Assembly: GCF_018383585.1 (NCBI RefSeq)
Contig: NZ_JAHAMK010000013.1
Location: 1 to 64,000, forward strand
DNA length: 64,000 bases
Reading direction: 5' to 3'
Source: Microvirga sp. 3-52
Lineage (GTDB): Bacteria > Pseudomonadota > Alphaproteobacteria > Rhizobiales > Beijerinckiaceae
A program made the position numbers and the translations under genes. The notes under the pieces are model-generated. The model was not told the origin of the DNA. It saw nothing but the letters and a program-made list of their open reading frames with translations, and did not search any database. How positions within the stretch are numbered: the stretch's first letter is position 1; each line of letters begins with the position of its first letter. Shown here one piece after another: positions 33,302 to 41,929 of the stretch.

Positions 33302-33399
33302 TATCCCATGCTAAGTTCCTGAAACCGAAAGCTTTTCTCCCGATTGGGGGCGAAGCGCGCCTCACGGCTGCACATCCCTGTCACGCATGGGTGTCGCAC

Positions 33400-33600
33400 A
33401 TGCCTGTCGGTCTGACCTGGGACGGGCCGGGAGCGATCCTCGTCGCTGGTGCGACACGTCGCGAAGCTCGCGGTGGCGACGATGGAATGGGTGCTCGCGA
33501 TCCCTGAGCCGATGAGCGGGGAGCAGGCGGACCGGATCAGCGGCGCGGTCTGCCGCCTTTTCGCAGGACGGGGCGGAGCGCGGACGTATCCGTCCCTGCC
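33400..33600 (+). pseudogene. integrase remnant with internal deletion
   Basis: The leader and the first codons (ATG 33400, MPVG-) match the integrase at 8421. About 200 bases corresponding to its codons near 5-75 are then missing. Similarity resumes as LRHVAKLAVATM, PEPMSGEQADRISGAVCRLFAGRG, here split into two readable blocks, against the intact LRHAAKLELVAT and PEPMSSERADRVNGAV. It ends near 33600 with no catalytic domain. It is clearly non-functional and comes from a second integration event at the same site. Confidence 0.8.
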
Positions 33601-33611
33601 GACGGGCTGCT

Positions 33612-33796
33612 GTCCTGGGGGTACCCTTTACGATCTCGTCTGGAGGCGGCCGATGACCAAAGTCGCGGCTGAGTTTCAGATCTCCGACGTCGGGTTAGCC
33701 AAGATCTGCGACAATCACCGCATGACCAAGCCGCTCCAGCCGAAAGAAGGAATCTTGCTGGACGAACTCTTCTTCTCCCGCCGTATCGAGCTTTGA
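33612..33796 (+). pseudogene. fragment of a helix-turn-helix protein fused to the integrase remnant
   Basis: In frame after the integrase remnant comes LYDLVWRRPMTKVAAEF followed by ISDVGLAKICDNHR. This block normally opens a larger island-associated protein and looks like a helix-turn-helix. It breaks off after NHR and runs into unrelated residues to the stop at 33796. The two pieces make one open frame from 33449, but that frame is a chimera of decayed genes. Confidence 0.6.
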
Positions 33797-33829
33797 ATCT
33801 CAATGCCAACATTCTTGATGGCGGCAGCG

Positions 33830-36307
33830 TCATTGAACAATGCTGGGGGTCTTTGTATCACGACCTCTGACGAGAAAGTATTGATTGAGCGTCTTGTGGG
33901 TGCGTTCAAGCTCCAGCGCCAGGTGCTCAACCTGTTCTGTTCCGGTGCGCATGAGGTCGGCGCTCGTGATCTTTCGCCAACTAATGCAAATCTCATGCAC
34001 CATCCGAGCTCCGACATTCGCTGAGGCGCTCTGCAATCCGTGGGCCTCAAGGCGGAACCTGTGGGAGTCGCCTGACGCTGCCGCAGCGCGCAGTTCACCG
34101 ACGAGATGATGGGCGTCCGAAAAGAACTCCTCCACGAGGTTCGTCACAAAATCTCTGCCTCCCAGTTGCTCAAGTTCCGTGAGAACCGATTCGTCGATCA
34201 GGGATGTATGGTCAGTCAGGGATCCTTTAGGGTTCCCGCTGCTTGTAGCCGGCAAGCTGTCGGTGGAGGAGCCGACGCTCTCGTCAACGATCCTGAGAAG
34301 GACCGCCGGCTGAACGGGCTTTGTCAGGCATGCATCCATACCTGCCTCGACAGTTCGAGCAACAACCTCCGGCGTTGCATCGGCTGTCAGCGCAATAATG
34401 GGCATACGGGTGCCATGGGGCTCCGTAAACCGGAAGAGTTTCGTTGCCTCCAAGCCGGTCATCACGGGCATATTGATGTCCATGATGACGAGGTCGAATC
34501 TCTCTGTCTCAAGGGCGTCGAGCGCATCCTCGCCATTCGTGACGCATCGCGTGGTGTGCCCGCCACGCTCCAGGATCTTCGTGATCACCAGACGGTTGGT
34601 CGAATTGTCGTCTGCGACAAGGATCGAAAGGCGCCTGGACGCGGTGGGAAGCACGATATCGCTCGGCCCGCGCCAGATCGATTGCGCCAGTGACGTCTGC
34701 GCTGCCGCGGCCATGGAAGCGACTCTTGCATCCTCCTCGGAGAATTCAAGCGGGAGCACGCTGCTGGATAGCCGGATCAGCCTCGCGTTCGATGCGATCT
34801 CCGATGGTTTCGAGCGGATCAACACCGGATTGGCCGTCAGCTCCGCGGACCCGATCTCGTCCGCGAGGGAATCCTCAGGCAAGTCGCTGTAGTAGAATAC
34901 GAGCCACTCTCGGGAACTGTGCCGTTCTGCATGTTCTTTTGCGTCTGCCAGCGTTCTCACGATGGGGAGTTGGTCCGCGCGGCCAAGCCGTGATGCGATG
35001 CCGCTCGCGAGATCCGGGCTCGAACAAACCAGAAGGGGCTGAAACCCGTTCGGCAAGGTCTGGACTGGGTTCATCTGGTCGGGAATGCTGACCGGGAGGG
35101 TGAACCAGAAGGAGCTGCCGTGGCCTTCCTCGCTGTCGACGCCGATCGTGCCTCCCATGGCGGTGATCAGCTGCCTGCAGATGGAGAGGCCCAGGCCGGT
35201 TCCACCGTAGCGATTGATGATGGTTTCGTCCGCCTGTGTGAAGCTTTCGAAAATTCTGCCGATCGCCTGAGGGGCAATGCCGATGCCGGTGTCGGACACG
35301 GCGAAGCGAATGAAAAGCCCCTTGTCGGTATTCGACGGCCGGGCGTCCAGCGTGACGTACCCGCTGTCGGTGAACTTGACCGCGTTGCCGAGAAGATTGA
35401 GGAGGATCTCCTCGAGGTGGTGGGACGAGCCATGAATGTATGAAGGTGTCCCGGGCGCGACGTGGATCGTCAGGCGGAGACCCTTCTGCTGCGCCTGGGC
35501 AAGCATCATCGCCCGAGCGGTGGAAAGCACCTCCAACAGATCGAAGTCGACCTTTTCCAGGGGCATCTGGCCCGCCTCGATGCGGGACAGGTTCAGGATG
35601 CTGTTGATCTGCCGGAGCAGGGTATCGCCTGCCGAGCCGATCGTGCGGATGATCCCACGCTGCTCGGCGTCGAGATTTGTCCCGGCCATCAGGCTGGAAA
35701 GGCCGATGATCGCGTTGAGCGGGGTTCTGAGCTCATGGCTGACGCTGGCGAGGAAAAGCGTCTTCGCGCGATAGGCGGCCTCCGCCTGCGCCTTCGCGTT
35801 GGAGAGCTTTCGGATCAGCGTGCTCGCATAGAGCGGAAGCACGATGAGGCTCAGCAATAAGGTTGCCGAGAGGTAGATGTCATCGTGCCACCGCGGCGTC
35901 GTGTAAATGACGACCATGAAGCAAACCGCCGAGACCGTCATGGCGATGTACAGGAAGCGGACTCCGAAGCGGAATCCGTTTCCGAAGGTGATCCAAAGGT
36001 ACAACAGGAAGAGGACCGACGAGGTCTCCCCGACATAGCGCAGCTGGAACGACACGGTCGCGAGGTCGCACACGATGGCGACGATGCGTCGGATTGTCGA
36101 TTGGCCGGGCCGGACCAGCATATGGACCACGATCCCGGCGGAAACGAGCGCGAACACCGTGCCGCTGATCAGCGCCACCCGCGGTACGGAAGGATTGATC
36201 CAAAAGGTATAAGTCACGATCAGGCTCAAGAAGATGAGCCGATTGAGGCTCATCTCATGTTCACGATCGGGACTGTTTCTGAACCGGGCCAGGAGGTTCG
36301 CAATCAC
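33830..36307 (-). CDS. rpfC: RpfC-like hybrid sensor histidine kinase
   Basis: This 825-residue sensor for diffusible signal factor is predicted in the inner membrane. A short cytoplasmic start ([15 protein letters not shown], as in RpfC) is followed by five helices to about 165. The HisKA domain has its phospho-His at 191 in [11 protein letters not shown]. The HATPase domain is at about 300-410 ([15 protein letters not shown]), and the receiver at about 570-690 has phospho-Asp in [11 protein letters not shown]-terminal Hpt domain has His near 777 in [18 protein letters not shown] 36307 overlaps the stop of the upstream regulator gene by four bases (GTGA), so translation is coupled. rpfF lies divergently 2.7 kb away. 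Confidence 0.88.
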   Translation of the reverse strand: MIANLLARFRNSPDREHEMSLNRLIFLSLIVTYTFWINPSVPRVALISGTVFALVSAGIVVHMLVRPGQSTIRRIVAIVCDLATVSFQLRYVGETSSVLFLLYLWITFGNGFRFGVRFLYIAMTVSAVCFMVVIYTTPRWHDDIYLSATLLLSLIVLPLYASTLIRKLSNAKAQAEAAYRAKTLFLASVSHELRTPLNAIIGLSSLMAGTNLDAEQRGIIRTIGSAGDTLLRQINSILNLSRIEAGQMPLEKVDFDLLEVLSTARAMMLAQAQQKGLRLTIHVAPGTPSYIHGSSHHLEEILLNLLGNAVKFTDSGYVTLDARPSNTDKGLFIRFAVSDTGIGIAPQAIGRIFESFTQADETIINRYGGTGLGLSICRQLITAMGGTIGVDSEEGHGSSFWFTLPVSIPDQMNPVQTLPNGFQPLLVCSSPDLASGIASRLGRADQLPIVRTLADAKEHAERHSSREWLVFYYSDLPEDSLADEIGSAELTANPVLIRSKPSEIASNARLIRLSSSVLPLEFSEEDARVASMAAAAQTSLAQSIWRGPSDIVLPTASRRLSILVADDNSTNRLVITKILERGGHTTRCVTNGEDALDALETERFDLVIMDINMPVMTGLEATKLFRFTEPHGTRMPIIALTADATPEVVARTVEAGMDACLTKPVQPAVLLRIVDESVGSSTDSLPATSSGNPKGSLTDHTSLIDESVLTELEQLGGRDFVTNLVEEFFSDAHHLVGELRAAAASGDSHRFRLEAHGLQSASANVGARMVHEICISWRKITSADLMRTGTEQVEHLALELERTHKTLNQYFLVRGRDTKTPSIVQ

Positions 36308-38475
36308 CGAGCGCGCGCCTTCCGGAGAGGGATGTCCGGATTCGGGAGCAGATAGCTCGGACGTTCCTTGAGCAGTCCGGCGAATATGTCCGACGGCACC
36401 GGCCGACTGAACAGATAGCCTTGTGCCTCGTCGCAGGAATGGTTGAGCAGGCAGGCAAGCTGAGATTGCGTCTCGACGCCCTCTGCGACGACTTTCAGTT
36501 CGAGGCTCTCCGCCATCGAAATGATGGCCCTGACGATGGCTTCGTCACGGGTCCCGTCCGAGAGGCTGGACACGAACGAACGGTCGATTTTCAACGTATC
36601 GACCTCGAAGTTTTTCAGATAGCTGAGCGAGGAGTAGCCCACACCGAAATCGTCGATCGCGATCCGAACCCCCAGCTTCTTGAGCTCGCGCAGGATCAGT
36701 TTGGTTCTTTCGACATCCTTGAGAAGGCTGCCTTCGGTGAGCTCGAGCTCGAGGTATTCCGGCCTCAGACCGGTTGCCTGCAGGGTCTCCGCAACGAGTT
36801 GGACGATGTCTTGGCGCAGGAATTGCACCGGCGACAGGTTCACGGCGATCTGCAACGGGGCATGTCCCAGGGCGTGCCATGACGCTGCCTGGGCGCAGGC
36901 TTTTCTAAGAACCCAGGCACCGATCTCATTGATCAGGCCCGTCTCCTCGGCGATATCGATGAAGACATGAGGCGACGTGATGCCGAAATCGGGTCTGATC
37001 CAACGCAGGAGGGCCTCCGCCCCCACGATCGCTCCCGTGGCCAGATCGACCTGAGGCTGGTAGTGCAGAACGAACTGCTCCTGCGAGATGGCCTTCAGAA
37101 GATCCGCTTCCAGGCTGATGGTGTTCAACGAGATGCTTTCCATCTCCTGGGAGTAGAAGCGGACCGTGTTCCTTCCTTCGGCCTTGGCTTGATACATCGC
37201 CAGATCGGCGTATCTGAGGAGCTTCTCCACGTCCCGTCCATCGCCCGGAGACATGGCTATCCCGATGGTACAACCGAGCCGCAGCTCATTCCCATCCAGA
37301 AGGAACGGAGCCGACAGGCTGTCTATGATCTGTCGCGCGAGCTCTTCGGCATCCTGTGCGGCATTGATATTCGTCTGCAACACCACAAACTCGTCACCGG
37401 ACATCCTTGCGATGAGATGGGTGCTGGGCACACAGCCGACGAGGCGACCTGTCACCTGCTGAAGGATGCGGTCGCCGCCCGCATGGCCAAGGGCATCATT
37501 GACCGACTTGAACCGGTCGAGATCGATCAGGAACAACGCGAACTGACCTCGCTCACTGTCGATCTCCTGCTGAACTCTTTCGTAGAGCATCCTGCGGTTG
37601 GGCAGATCGGTCAGAGTGTCATGCAAGCCGATATGCCGGAGTGTATTCTCCGCTTGTTTCCTCTCGGTGATGTCGATCGATGTGGTGAGAACACCCGTCA
37701 CACCGCCTGTCAGTTCACGCAGGGACGTTTTGGTCGTCAGGAAGGCCCGCTCGGAGCCGTTGCCGTCAGGGATCCGCTCCTCGAAGCTGGAAGATGCCCG
37801 CTGCTTCCCCAGAATGGCTTTGTGAATACGTTCGCCATGTCCCACATTGTCGCTTCGAAGCACGGCATGCAGGGGCCGTCCCAGGAGGGATTCGGGAGAC
37901 ATGTTGGCGAATTCGGCAAAGTAGGCGTTGACGAACAGGATGCGGTTCTCTTCGTCAGTTGCGCTGATCATTGCCGGAACGGTGTCGATGACCTGCGTCA
38001 GTGCCTCCCGGCTGCTGCGAACCAGTTCCTCTTGAGACCGCTCGCTGATGCGAAGTTGCTGCTCAAGGGCCAATGCGCGACTTTTGATGAACTGCTGCTG
38101 CCTTTGCAGCTTGAGAAGATTGCGTGCCCGTGTCGTGAATTCATAATGGTCGACCGGCGATCTGAGGAAGTCCGTCGCGCCCGCCTCGAGAGCCTGAAGC
38201 CGGAAGGCTCTGTCGTCGTAGGCCGTGATGACAATGATCGGGACATCGGCACCATTGACGCTGTTCCTGGCCCGCCTGGTGAACTCGGCACCGTCCATGC
38301 CCGGCATTCGGAAGTCGGTGATGATCAAGTCGGGGCAGTTCCCACCGAGCCAGGCAAGGGCCTCATCGGGCGACGCGGACGCGTGTACCTCCGCACCTTC
38401 CTCGATCGCTTGCGCCAAGCGAGAGAAGATGTTGCGGTTCGTGCTTCTGTCATCGACGATCAGAATGCGCGCCAT
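36304..38475 (-). CDS. response regulator with PAS, GGDEF and EAL domains (c-di-GMP turnover)
   Basis: This 723-residue protein is the likely partner of the RpfC-like kinase. The receiver domain (1-120) has phospho-Asp in LIITDFRMPGMDG. A coiled linker and a PAS domain follow at about 155-265. The GGDEF domain (about 275-440) has motif SGDEF, and the EAL domain (about 455-705) has EALLRW, the metal Asp pair in DDFGVGYSS, KIDRSFV and EGVETQ. Both catalytic halves look intact, so it could make or break c-di-GMP. Xanthomonas RpfG is instead REC-HD-GYP. ATG 38475 follows a G-rich ribosome site. Confidence 0.9.
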   Translation of the reverse strand: MARILIVDDRSTNRNIFSRLAQAIEEGAEVHASASPDEALAWLGGNCPDLIITDFRMPGMDGAEFTRRARNSVNGADVPIIVITAYDDRAFRLQALEAGATDFLRSPVDHYEFTTRARNLLKLQRQQQFIKSRALALEQQLRISERSQEELVRSSREALTQVIDTVPAMISATDEENRILFVNAYFAEFANMSPESLLGRPLHAVLRSDNVGHGERIHKAILGKQRASSSFEERIPDGNGSERAFLTTKTSLRELTGGVTGVLTTSIDITERKQAENTLRHIGLHDTLTDLPNRRMLYERVQQEIDSERGQFALFLIDLDRFKSVNDALGHAGGDRILQQVTGRLVGCVPSTHLIARMSGDEFVVLQTNINAAQDAEELARQIIDSLSAPFLLDGNELRLGCTIGIAMSPGDGRDVEKLLRYADLAMYQAKAEGRNTVRFYSQEMESISLNTISLEADLLKAISQEQFVLHYQPQVDLATGAIVGAEALLRWIRPDFGITSPHVFIDIAEETGLINEIGAWVLRKACAQAASWHALGHAPLQIAVNLSPVQFLRQDIVQLVAETLQATGLRPEYLELELTEGSLLKDVERTKLILRELKKLGVRIAIDDFGVGYSSLSYLKNFEVDTLKIDRSFVSSLSDGTRDEAIVRAIISMAESLELKVVAEGVETQSQLACLLNHSCDEAQGYLFSRPVPSDIFAGLLKERPSYLLPNPDIPLRKARAR

Positions 38476-39013
38476 GTCTTGCCCCCCGGCATCCCTGGCC
38501 AATGAGATAGGTCTATCCCTGAATATGATTCCCTATCGATTCAAGGGACGATCTGTTTGATGGTGGTCATTCGGTCGGCCATGGGATCTGTACTCGCGCT
38601 TGCTTGGTTCTCAATCCTCTGCCGAGGCCGGTAGGCTGATCCAGGGGCAGCAAACCCGTAGTTGATCGTCATTTCACTGACTAGACTACGCTGAGCTCAC
38701 ACTGAACGAGCAATTTATACCACAATAACGTTGGGTCATGTGGCGGTCGATGCTGGCTTCTTCAGGTATTGGTTAATCCAGGGTTATCGCTTCAGCACGA
38801 CAAACACAGAATAACCTCGCCGGTCGAGTTCAAAAGCGCCGACAAGGCTCCTACCATTAACCAAGATACTTACCAAACGGCACGGGCGGCTACACAGGCC
38901 GTCGTTAATCGATCATTATCCATAGGAAAGGACGCCTGTCGTAACCACGGCGTCCTCAACCTCGGCGAGATGACGCTCGCCGTGTCCAAATTTCTCTATG
39001 ATGGAGAGTGTTG
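38476..39013. other. divergent rpf regulatory region
   Basis: About 540 bases lie between the c-di-GMP regulator gene and rpfF. No intact gene is evident. A frame from TTG 38769 or ATG 38970 ends at 39014 and overlaps the rpfF start as TGATG, so a coupled leader peptide (14 residues from the ATG) is possible. Confidence 0.45.
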
Positions 39014-39985
39014 ATGCCGACCCCCTCGGCCAAAGTCGCTGGCCCTGTCCGCGACGAGGCCCAAAATGTCGATTACGAGGTCGCTTCGCCTCCTGTACGT
39101 CCGTCCCAGAAGCCGAATCCGGCGCCATCGGGTGGCAGTGCGACAAACCTTCTCCTGCCCCATATCGACGTCAAGATCGACTTTGAGCAGAGGATCTATT
39201 GGGCAGCCATGCGGTCGAGCCGGCACCCGATGATCACGATGGAACTGCTCCAGGACATGATGTGCGTACAAGAATCCGTTCGCGTGATCATGGAGGAGGG
39301 AAACCGCGAGCAGCATCAGCACCTCGAGTACTTTGTCGCGGGATCCCAGACGCCTGGCGTTTATAATTTCGGCGGGAATTTGGCTTATTTCGCGGATTGC
39401 ATCCGCCGCCGGGATCGTGAGGGCCTGCGGGAGTACGCCTATGCCTGCATCGACGTGGTCTATGGGAATGCCATGGCATTCCACACACCCGTGATCACGA
39501 TCGCGCTGGTTCAAGGTGATGCGCTCGGCGGCGGGTTCGAATGCGCGCTCTCCTTCGATGTCCTCATCGCGGAAAAAAGCGCCAAGATGGGTCTGCCGGA
39601 GGTTCTGTTCAACCTCTTCCCGGGAATGGGAGCGTACAGCTTCCTCTCCCGCAAGATCGGCACAGCCGCGGCCGAGAAGCTCATCATGAGCGGCACGGTC
39701 TATACGGCGGAGGAACTGCATCGGCTCGGCGTCGTCGACATTCTCGCGGATGACGGCCAGGGTGAGAACGCAGTCAGGGACTATATTGCCCGCAACAGGC
39801 GCAAGCATAATGCCCATAAGGCCATGTACCGGTCCAAACGGCGCATCAATCCGCTCACCTACGAGGAATTGCGGGATATCGTCGATATCTGGCTGGATGC
39901 GGCCATGGAACTGGGAGAGCAGGATCTGCGCAAGATGACCCGTCTTGTGGAAGCTCAAGGACGCCGCTTCGACAAAGGAAGCTGA
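39014..39985 (+). CDS. rpfF: RpfF-like DSF synthase (enoyl-CoA hydratase/thioesterase)
   Basis: RpfF makes cis-2-unsaturated fatty acid signals from 3-hydroxyacyl-ACP by dehydration and thioester cleavage. This 323-residue crotonase-fold protein has the RpfF-specific blocks VQGDALGGGFECALSFDVL and GLPEVLFNLFPGMGAYSF. Both contain the catalytic glutamates, and the latter block separates RpfF from ordinary crotonases. The N-terminus is about 35 residues longer than Xanthomonas RpfF and Pro-rich. ATG 39014 has GGAGAG 5 bases upstream; GTG 39008 is possible. It is divergent from the kinase/regulator pair. Confidence 0.9.
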   Translation: MPTPSAKVAGPVRDEAQNVDYEVASPPVRPSQKPNPAPSGGSATNLLLPHIDVKIDFEQRIYWAAMRSSRHPMITMELLQDMMCVQESVRVIMEEGNREQHQHLEYFVAGSQTPGVYNFGGNLAYFADCIRRRDREGLREYAYACIDVVYGNAMAFHTPVITIALVQGDALGGGFECALSFDVLIAEKSAKMGLPEVLFNLFPGMGAYSFLSRKIGTAAAEKLIMSGTVYTAEELHRLGVVDILADDGQGENAVRDYIARNRRKHNAHKAMYRSKRRINPLTYEELRDIVDIWLDAAMELGEQDLRKMTRLVEAQGRRFDKGS

Positions 39986-40015
39986 GAGGAGCTGCCATGG
40001 ATCTTCCTTTCCGTG

Positions 40016-40243
40016 TCAACCGCCGCAAGCTTCCCGGCCGGCTGACGCGACCGGTCTTCCAGTCAGGGTGGGGCCACGTTCCACCGAGGCCCGGCCTCGG
40101 TCGAACGGCAGATCTGCCAACTGCTCAGGGGTCATGCGCTGCAGGGCCGGATGCGACAAAGGATCATCGCTGCAATCGTCGAGGTCCTGCCTCCGGGAAT
40201 AGCCGCCGAGAAGCCGCTTTGCGAAGATGAGGAGGTTTGCCAT
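40016..40243 (-). CDS. small hypothetical protein, 75 residues
   Basis: The product MANLLIFAKRLLGGYSR continues with DPLSHPALQRMTPEQLADLPFD. The Asp/Pro-rich core and the RMTPEQLADLPF helix look like a conserved small protein of this bacterial group, but I cannot name the family. It lies 71 bases upstream of, and divergent from, the LysR gene, which may control it. A rightward frame from ATG 39997 has a better ribosome site but a less protein-like sequence. Confidence 0.5.
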   Translation of the reverse strand: MANLLIFAKRLLGGYSRRQDLDDCSDDPLSHPALQRMTPEQLADLPFDRGRASVERGPTLTGRPVASAGREACGG

Positions 40244-40314
40244 CTCTGCATGATGCCTTACCTCTTTGCCTGAAGGGGATGGAATTTATCTGCAGAGGAT
40301 TATAGAAAAACTAT

Positions 40315-41202
40315 ATGAGGAACTTGAGCCGCTTCCATCTCAACGGGCTGCGGGCCGTCGAGGCGGCAGGGCGGCTGGGCACGTTGCGGGCGGCTGCCGA
40401 CGAACTCGGCGTGACCATTGGGGCCGTCAGCCAGCAGATCCTGAGGGCCGAGGAGCAGATCGGACGGCCGCTGTTCGAGCGCCTGCCGAAGGGCCTGAGG
40501 CCGACCCCGTTCGGCCAGGATATCCTGAAGTACCTGAGTGCCGGATTTACGGAGATTTCGGCCGGGCTGGCCCTCGCCGAACGGCGCCGCGACGATGTGC
40601 TGACGGTATCCGTCGCGCCTGTCTTCGCGAGCAAGTGGCTGGTTTGGCGCCTGCAGCGGTTCCACGACCTTTTTCCAGATATCCGGATCCGCATCGATGC
40701 GGATGTGGCGCTGGTCGATCCGGACACGTCCGATGTGGACGTCTGCATCCGGGTCGGCTGGGGCAACTGGCCTCACGTGAAGGCGGAGCGGCTGATCGAC
40801 CAGCTGATCTTCCCCGTCTGCAGTCCGCGGCTCGCCGAACGCCTGCGAAAGCCGGCGGATCTGGCCACCGTACCTATCATCCGAGAACCGACGCCCATGT
40901 TCGGCTGGGATGCGTGGCTCGGTCCGAATGGTCTCGACGAGTCGATCCTGGGCGGCGGGCCGGTCTTTTCCGATGCGTCGCTCTGCCTGGATGCGGCCGT
41001 CGCAGGGCAGGGCGTTTTCCTGGCGTGGGAAACCCTGGCCGGAGATGCCATGTCCTTCGGACGCCTGTCGGCACCGTTTCCGGACCGCTATTCCACTGGC
41101 ATCGCCTATTGGTTCGTCACCTCCGGAACGCTCCCGCGGACGCGGGCGGTGGCAGCCTTCCACGATTGGTTGAAGGGCGAACTGGCCAGCATGGAGACCT
41201 GA
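40315..41202 (+). CDS. LysR-family transcriptional regulator (GcvA type)
   Basis: The 295-residue regulator has an N-terminal winged helix (NGLRAVEAAGRLGTLRAAAD in adjoining blocks, then LGVTIGAVSQQI). A periplasmic-binding-like effector domain spans about 90-290. The pattern WGNWPHVKAERL and SPRLAERLRKP is that of the GcvA/AmpR-like subgroup. The start at 40315 is the first ATG. It converges on doxX, separated by a bidirectional terminator; its target is unknown. Confidence 0.88.
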   Translation: MRNLSRFHLNGLRAVEAAGRLGTLRAAADELGVTIGAVSQQILRAEEQIGRPLFERLPKGLRPTPFGQDILKYLSAGFTEISAGLALAERRRDDVLTVSVAPVFASKWLVWRLQRFHDLFPDIRIRIDADVALVDPDTSDVDVCIRVGWGNWPHVKAERLIDQLIFPVCSPRLAERLRKPADLATVPIIREPTPMFGWDAWLGPNGLDESILGGGPVFSDASLCLDAAVAGQGVFLAWETLAGDAMSFGRLSAPFPDRYSTGIAYWFVTSGTLPRTRAVAAFHDWLKGELASMET

Positions 41203-41268
41203 TGGTGTGGGGTCCTGTGGCTCGGCATGGCGGGCGCGTGCCTGAAGCTGCTCATCCGGCAAAGGAAT

Positions 41269-41299
41269 GAGCGGCCGCGCGGATCGTGCACGGCCGCTC
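41269..41299. terminator. bidirectional terminator between lysR and doxX
   Basis: GAGCGGCCG (41269-41277) pairs perfectly with CGGCCGCTC (41291-41299). GGGTTTCC follows on the right and TTCCTTT on the minus side. Confidence 0.5.
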
Positions 41300-41317
41300 C
41301 GGGTTTCCGCCCAAACG

Positions 41318-41755
41318 TTAACCGACTCGGGGGCGGAGCGGAGCGGCCGAGCCGAGACCGAAGGTAAAGGGCTTCACGGCGAACGCACCATCGCCGATCA
41401 AGACATGAGCAAAAGCTACAAGGGCCAGAAAGGCCGGATATTCCCAGCCGCCATTGGGAGCATTGAACACCCAGCCGTTGGGAGCATGCACGAGGAGAGC
41501 GCCCAAAAGAACCGGCAGGAGCACGACCGACACCGCGCGGCCGTAGAAGCCCAGCAGGATCGCAACGCCGCCGATCAGTTCGGCGAGGATGATCGGCCAC
41601 GCCAGGGATGCCGGAAAGCCGACCTGCGTGAGAAAGCCCGCAAAGCCTGGAACCGTGAACACGGCGATCTTCAGATAGGCATGGGCGATGAACATGATGC
41701 CAAGGGCCGCACGCAGGGCGAAAGCACCATAGGGAGCAAGGCGGGTATCGATCAT
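41318..41755 (-). CDS. DoxX family membrane protein
   Basis: The 145-residue protein has four helices and the DoxX opening ALRAALGIMFIAHAYLKI, followed by ILAELIGGVAILLGFYGR. GGAGAC precedes ATG 41755. Family members are linked to quinone-dependent redox and oxidative stress; the role here is unknown. A perfect 16-bp inverted repeat lies 52-101 bases upstream of its start. Confidence 0.87.
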   Translation of the reverse strand: MIDTRLAPYGAFALRAALGIMFIAHAYLKIAVFTVPGFAGFLTQVGFPASLAWPIILAELIGGVAILLGFYGRAVSVVLLPVLLGALLVHAPNGWVFNAPNGGWEYPAFLALVAFAHVLIGDGAFAVKPFTFGLGSAAPLRPRVG

Positions 41756-41806
41756 GGTTTTGTCTCCAGGACCCCGGTGGTCCGTGTGCCAAGAACCTGA
41801 TCTCTC

Positions 41807-41856
41807 CATTCATGCAAGGCAATGGATCTGTTCGCAGTGTTTGCCTTGCATGAATG
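41807..41856. promoter_or_regulatory. perfect 16-bp inverted repeat upstream of doxX
   Basis: CATTCATGCAAGGCAA (41807-41822) and its exact complement (41841-41856) are separated by 18 bases. No U-tract flanks it, so an operator for a dimeric or tetrameric regulator, or a folded 5' leader of the doxX mRNA, is more likely than a terminator. Confidence 0.6.
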
Positions 41857-41929
41857 CAATATACCCCGCTTCATGAGCTGGCCCGGTATGCTCCGGATCT
41901 TTCGCTCAAGACCCGTGCCGAACGACGAT

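Noticed and set aside
36967-38505. 512-codon plus-strand frame opposite the GGDEF-EAL gene
   Set aside because: It is antisense to a clearly conserved multidomain gene and no motif is recognisable.
39997-40230. Plus-strand frame after rpfF with a good ribosome site
   Set aside because: It overlaps a more protein-like minus-strand frame, and its sequence is Arg/Pro/Gly-rich without pattern.
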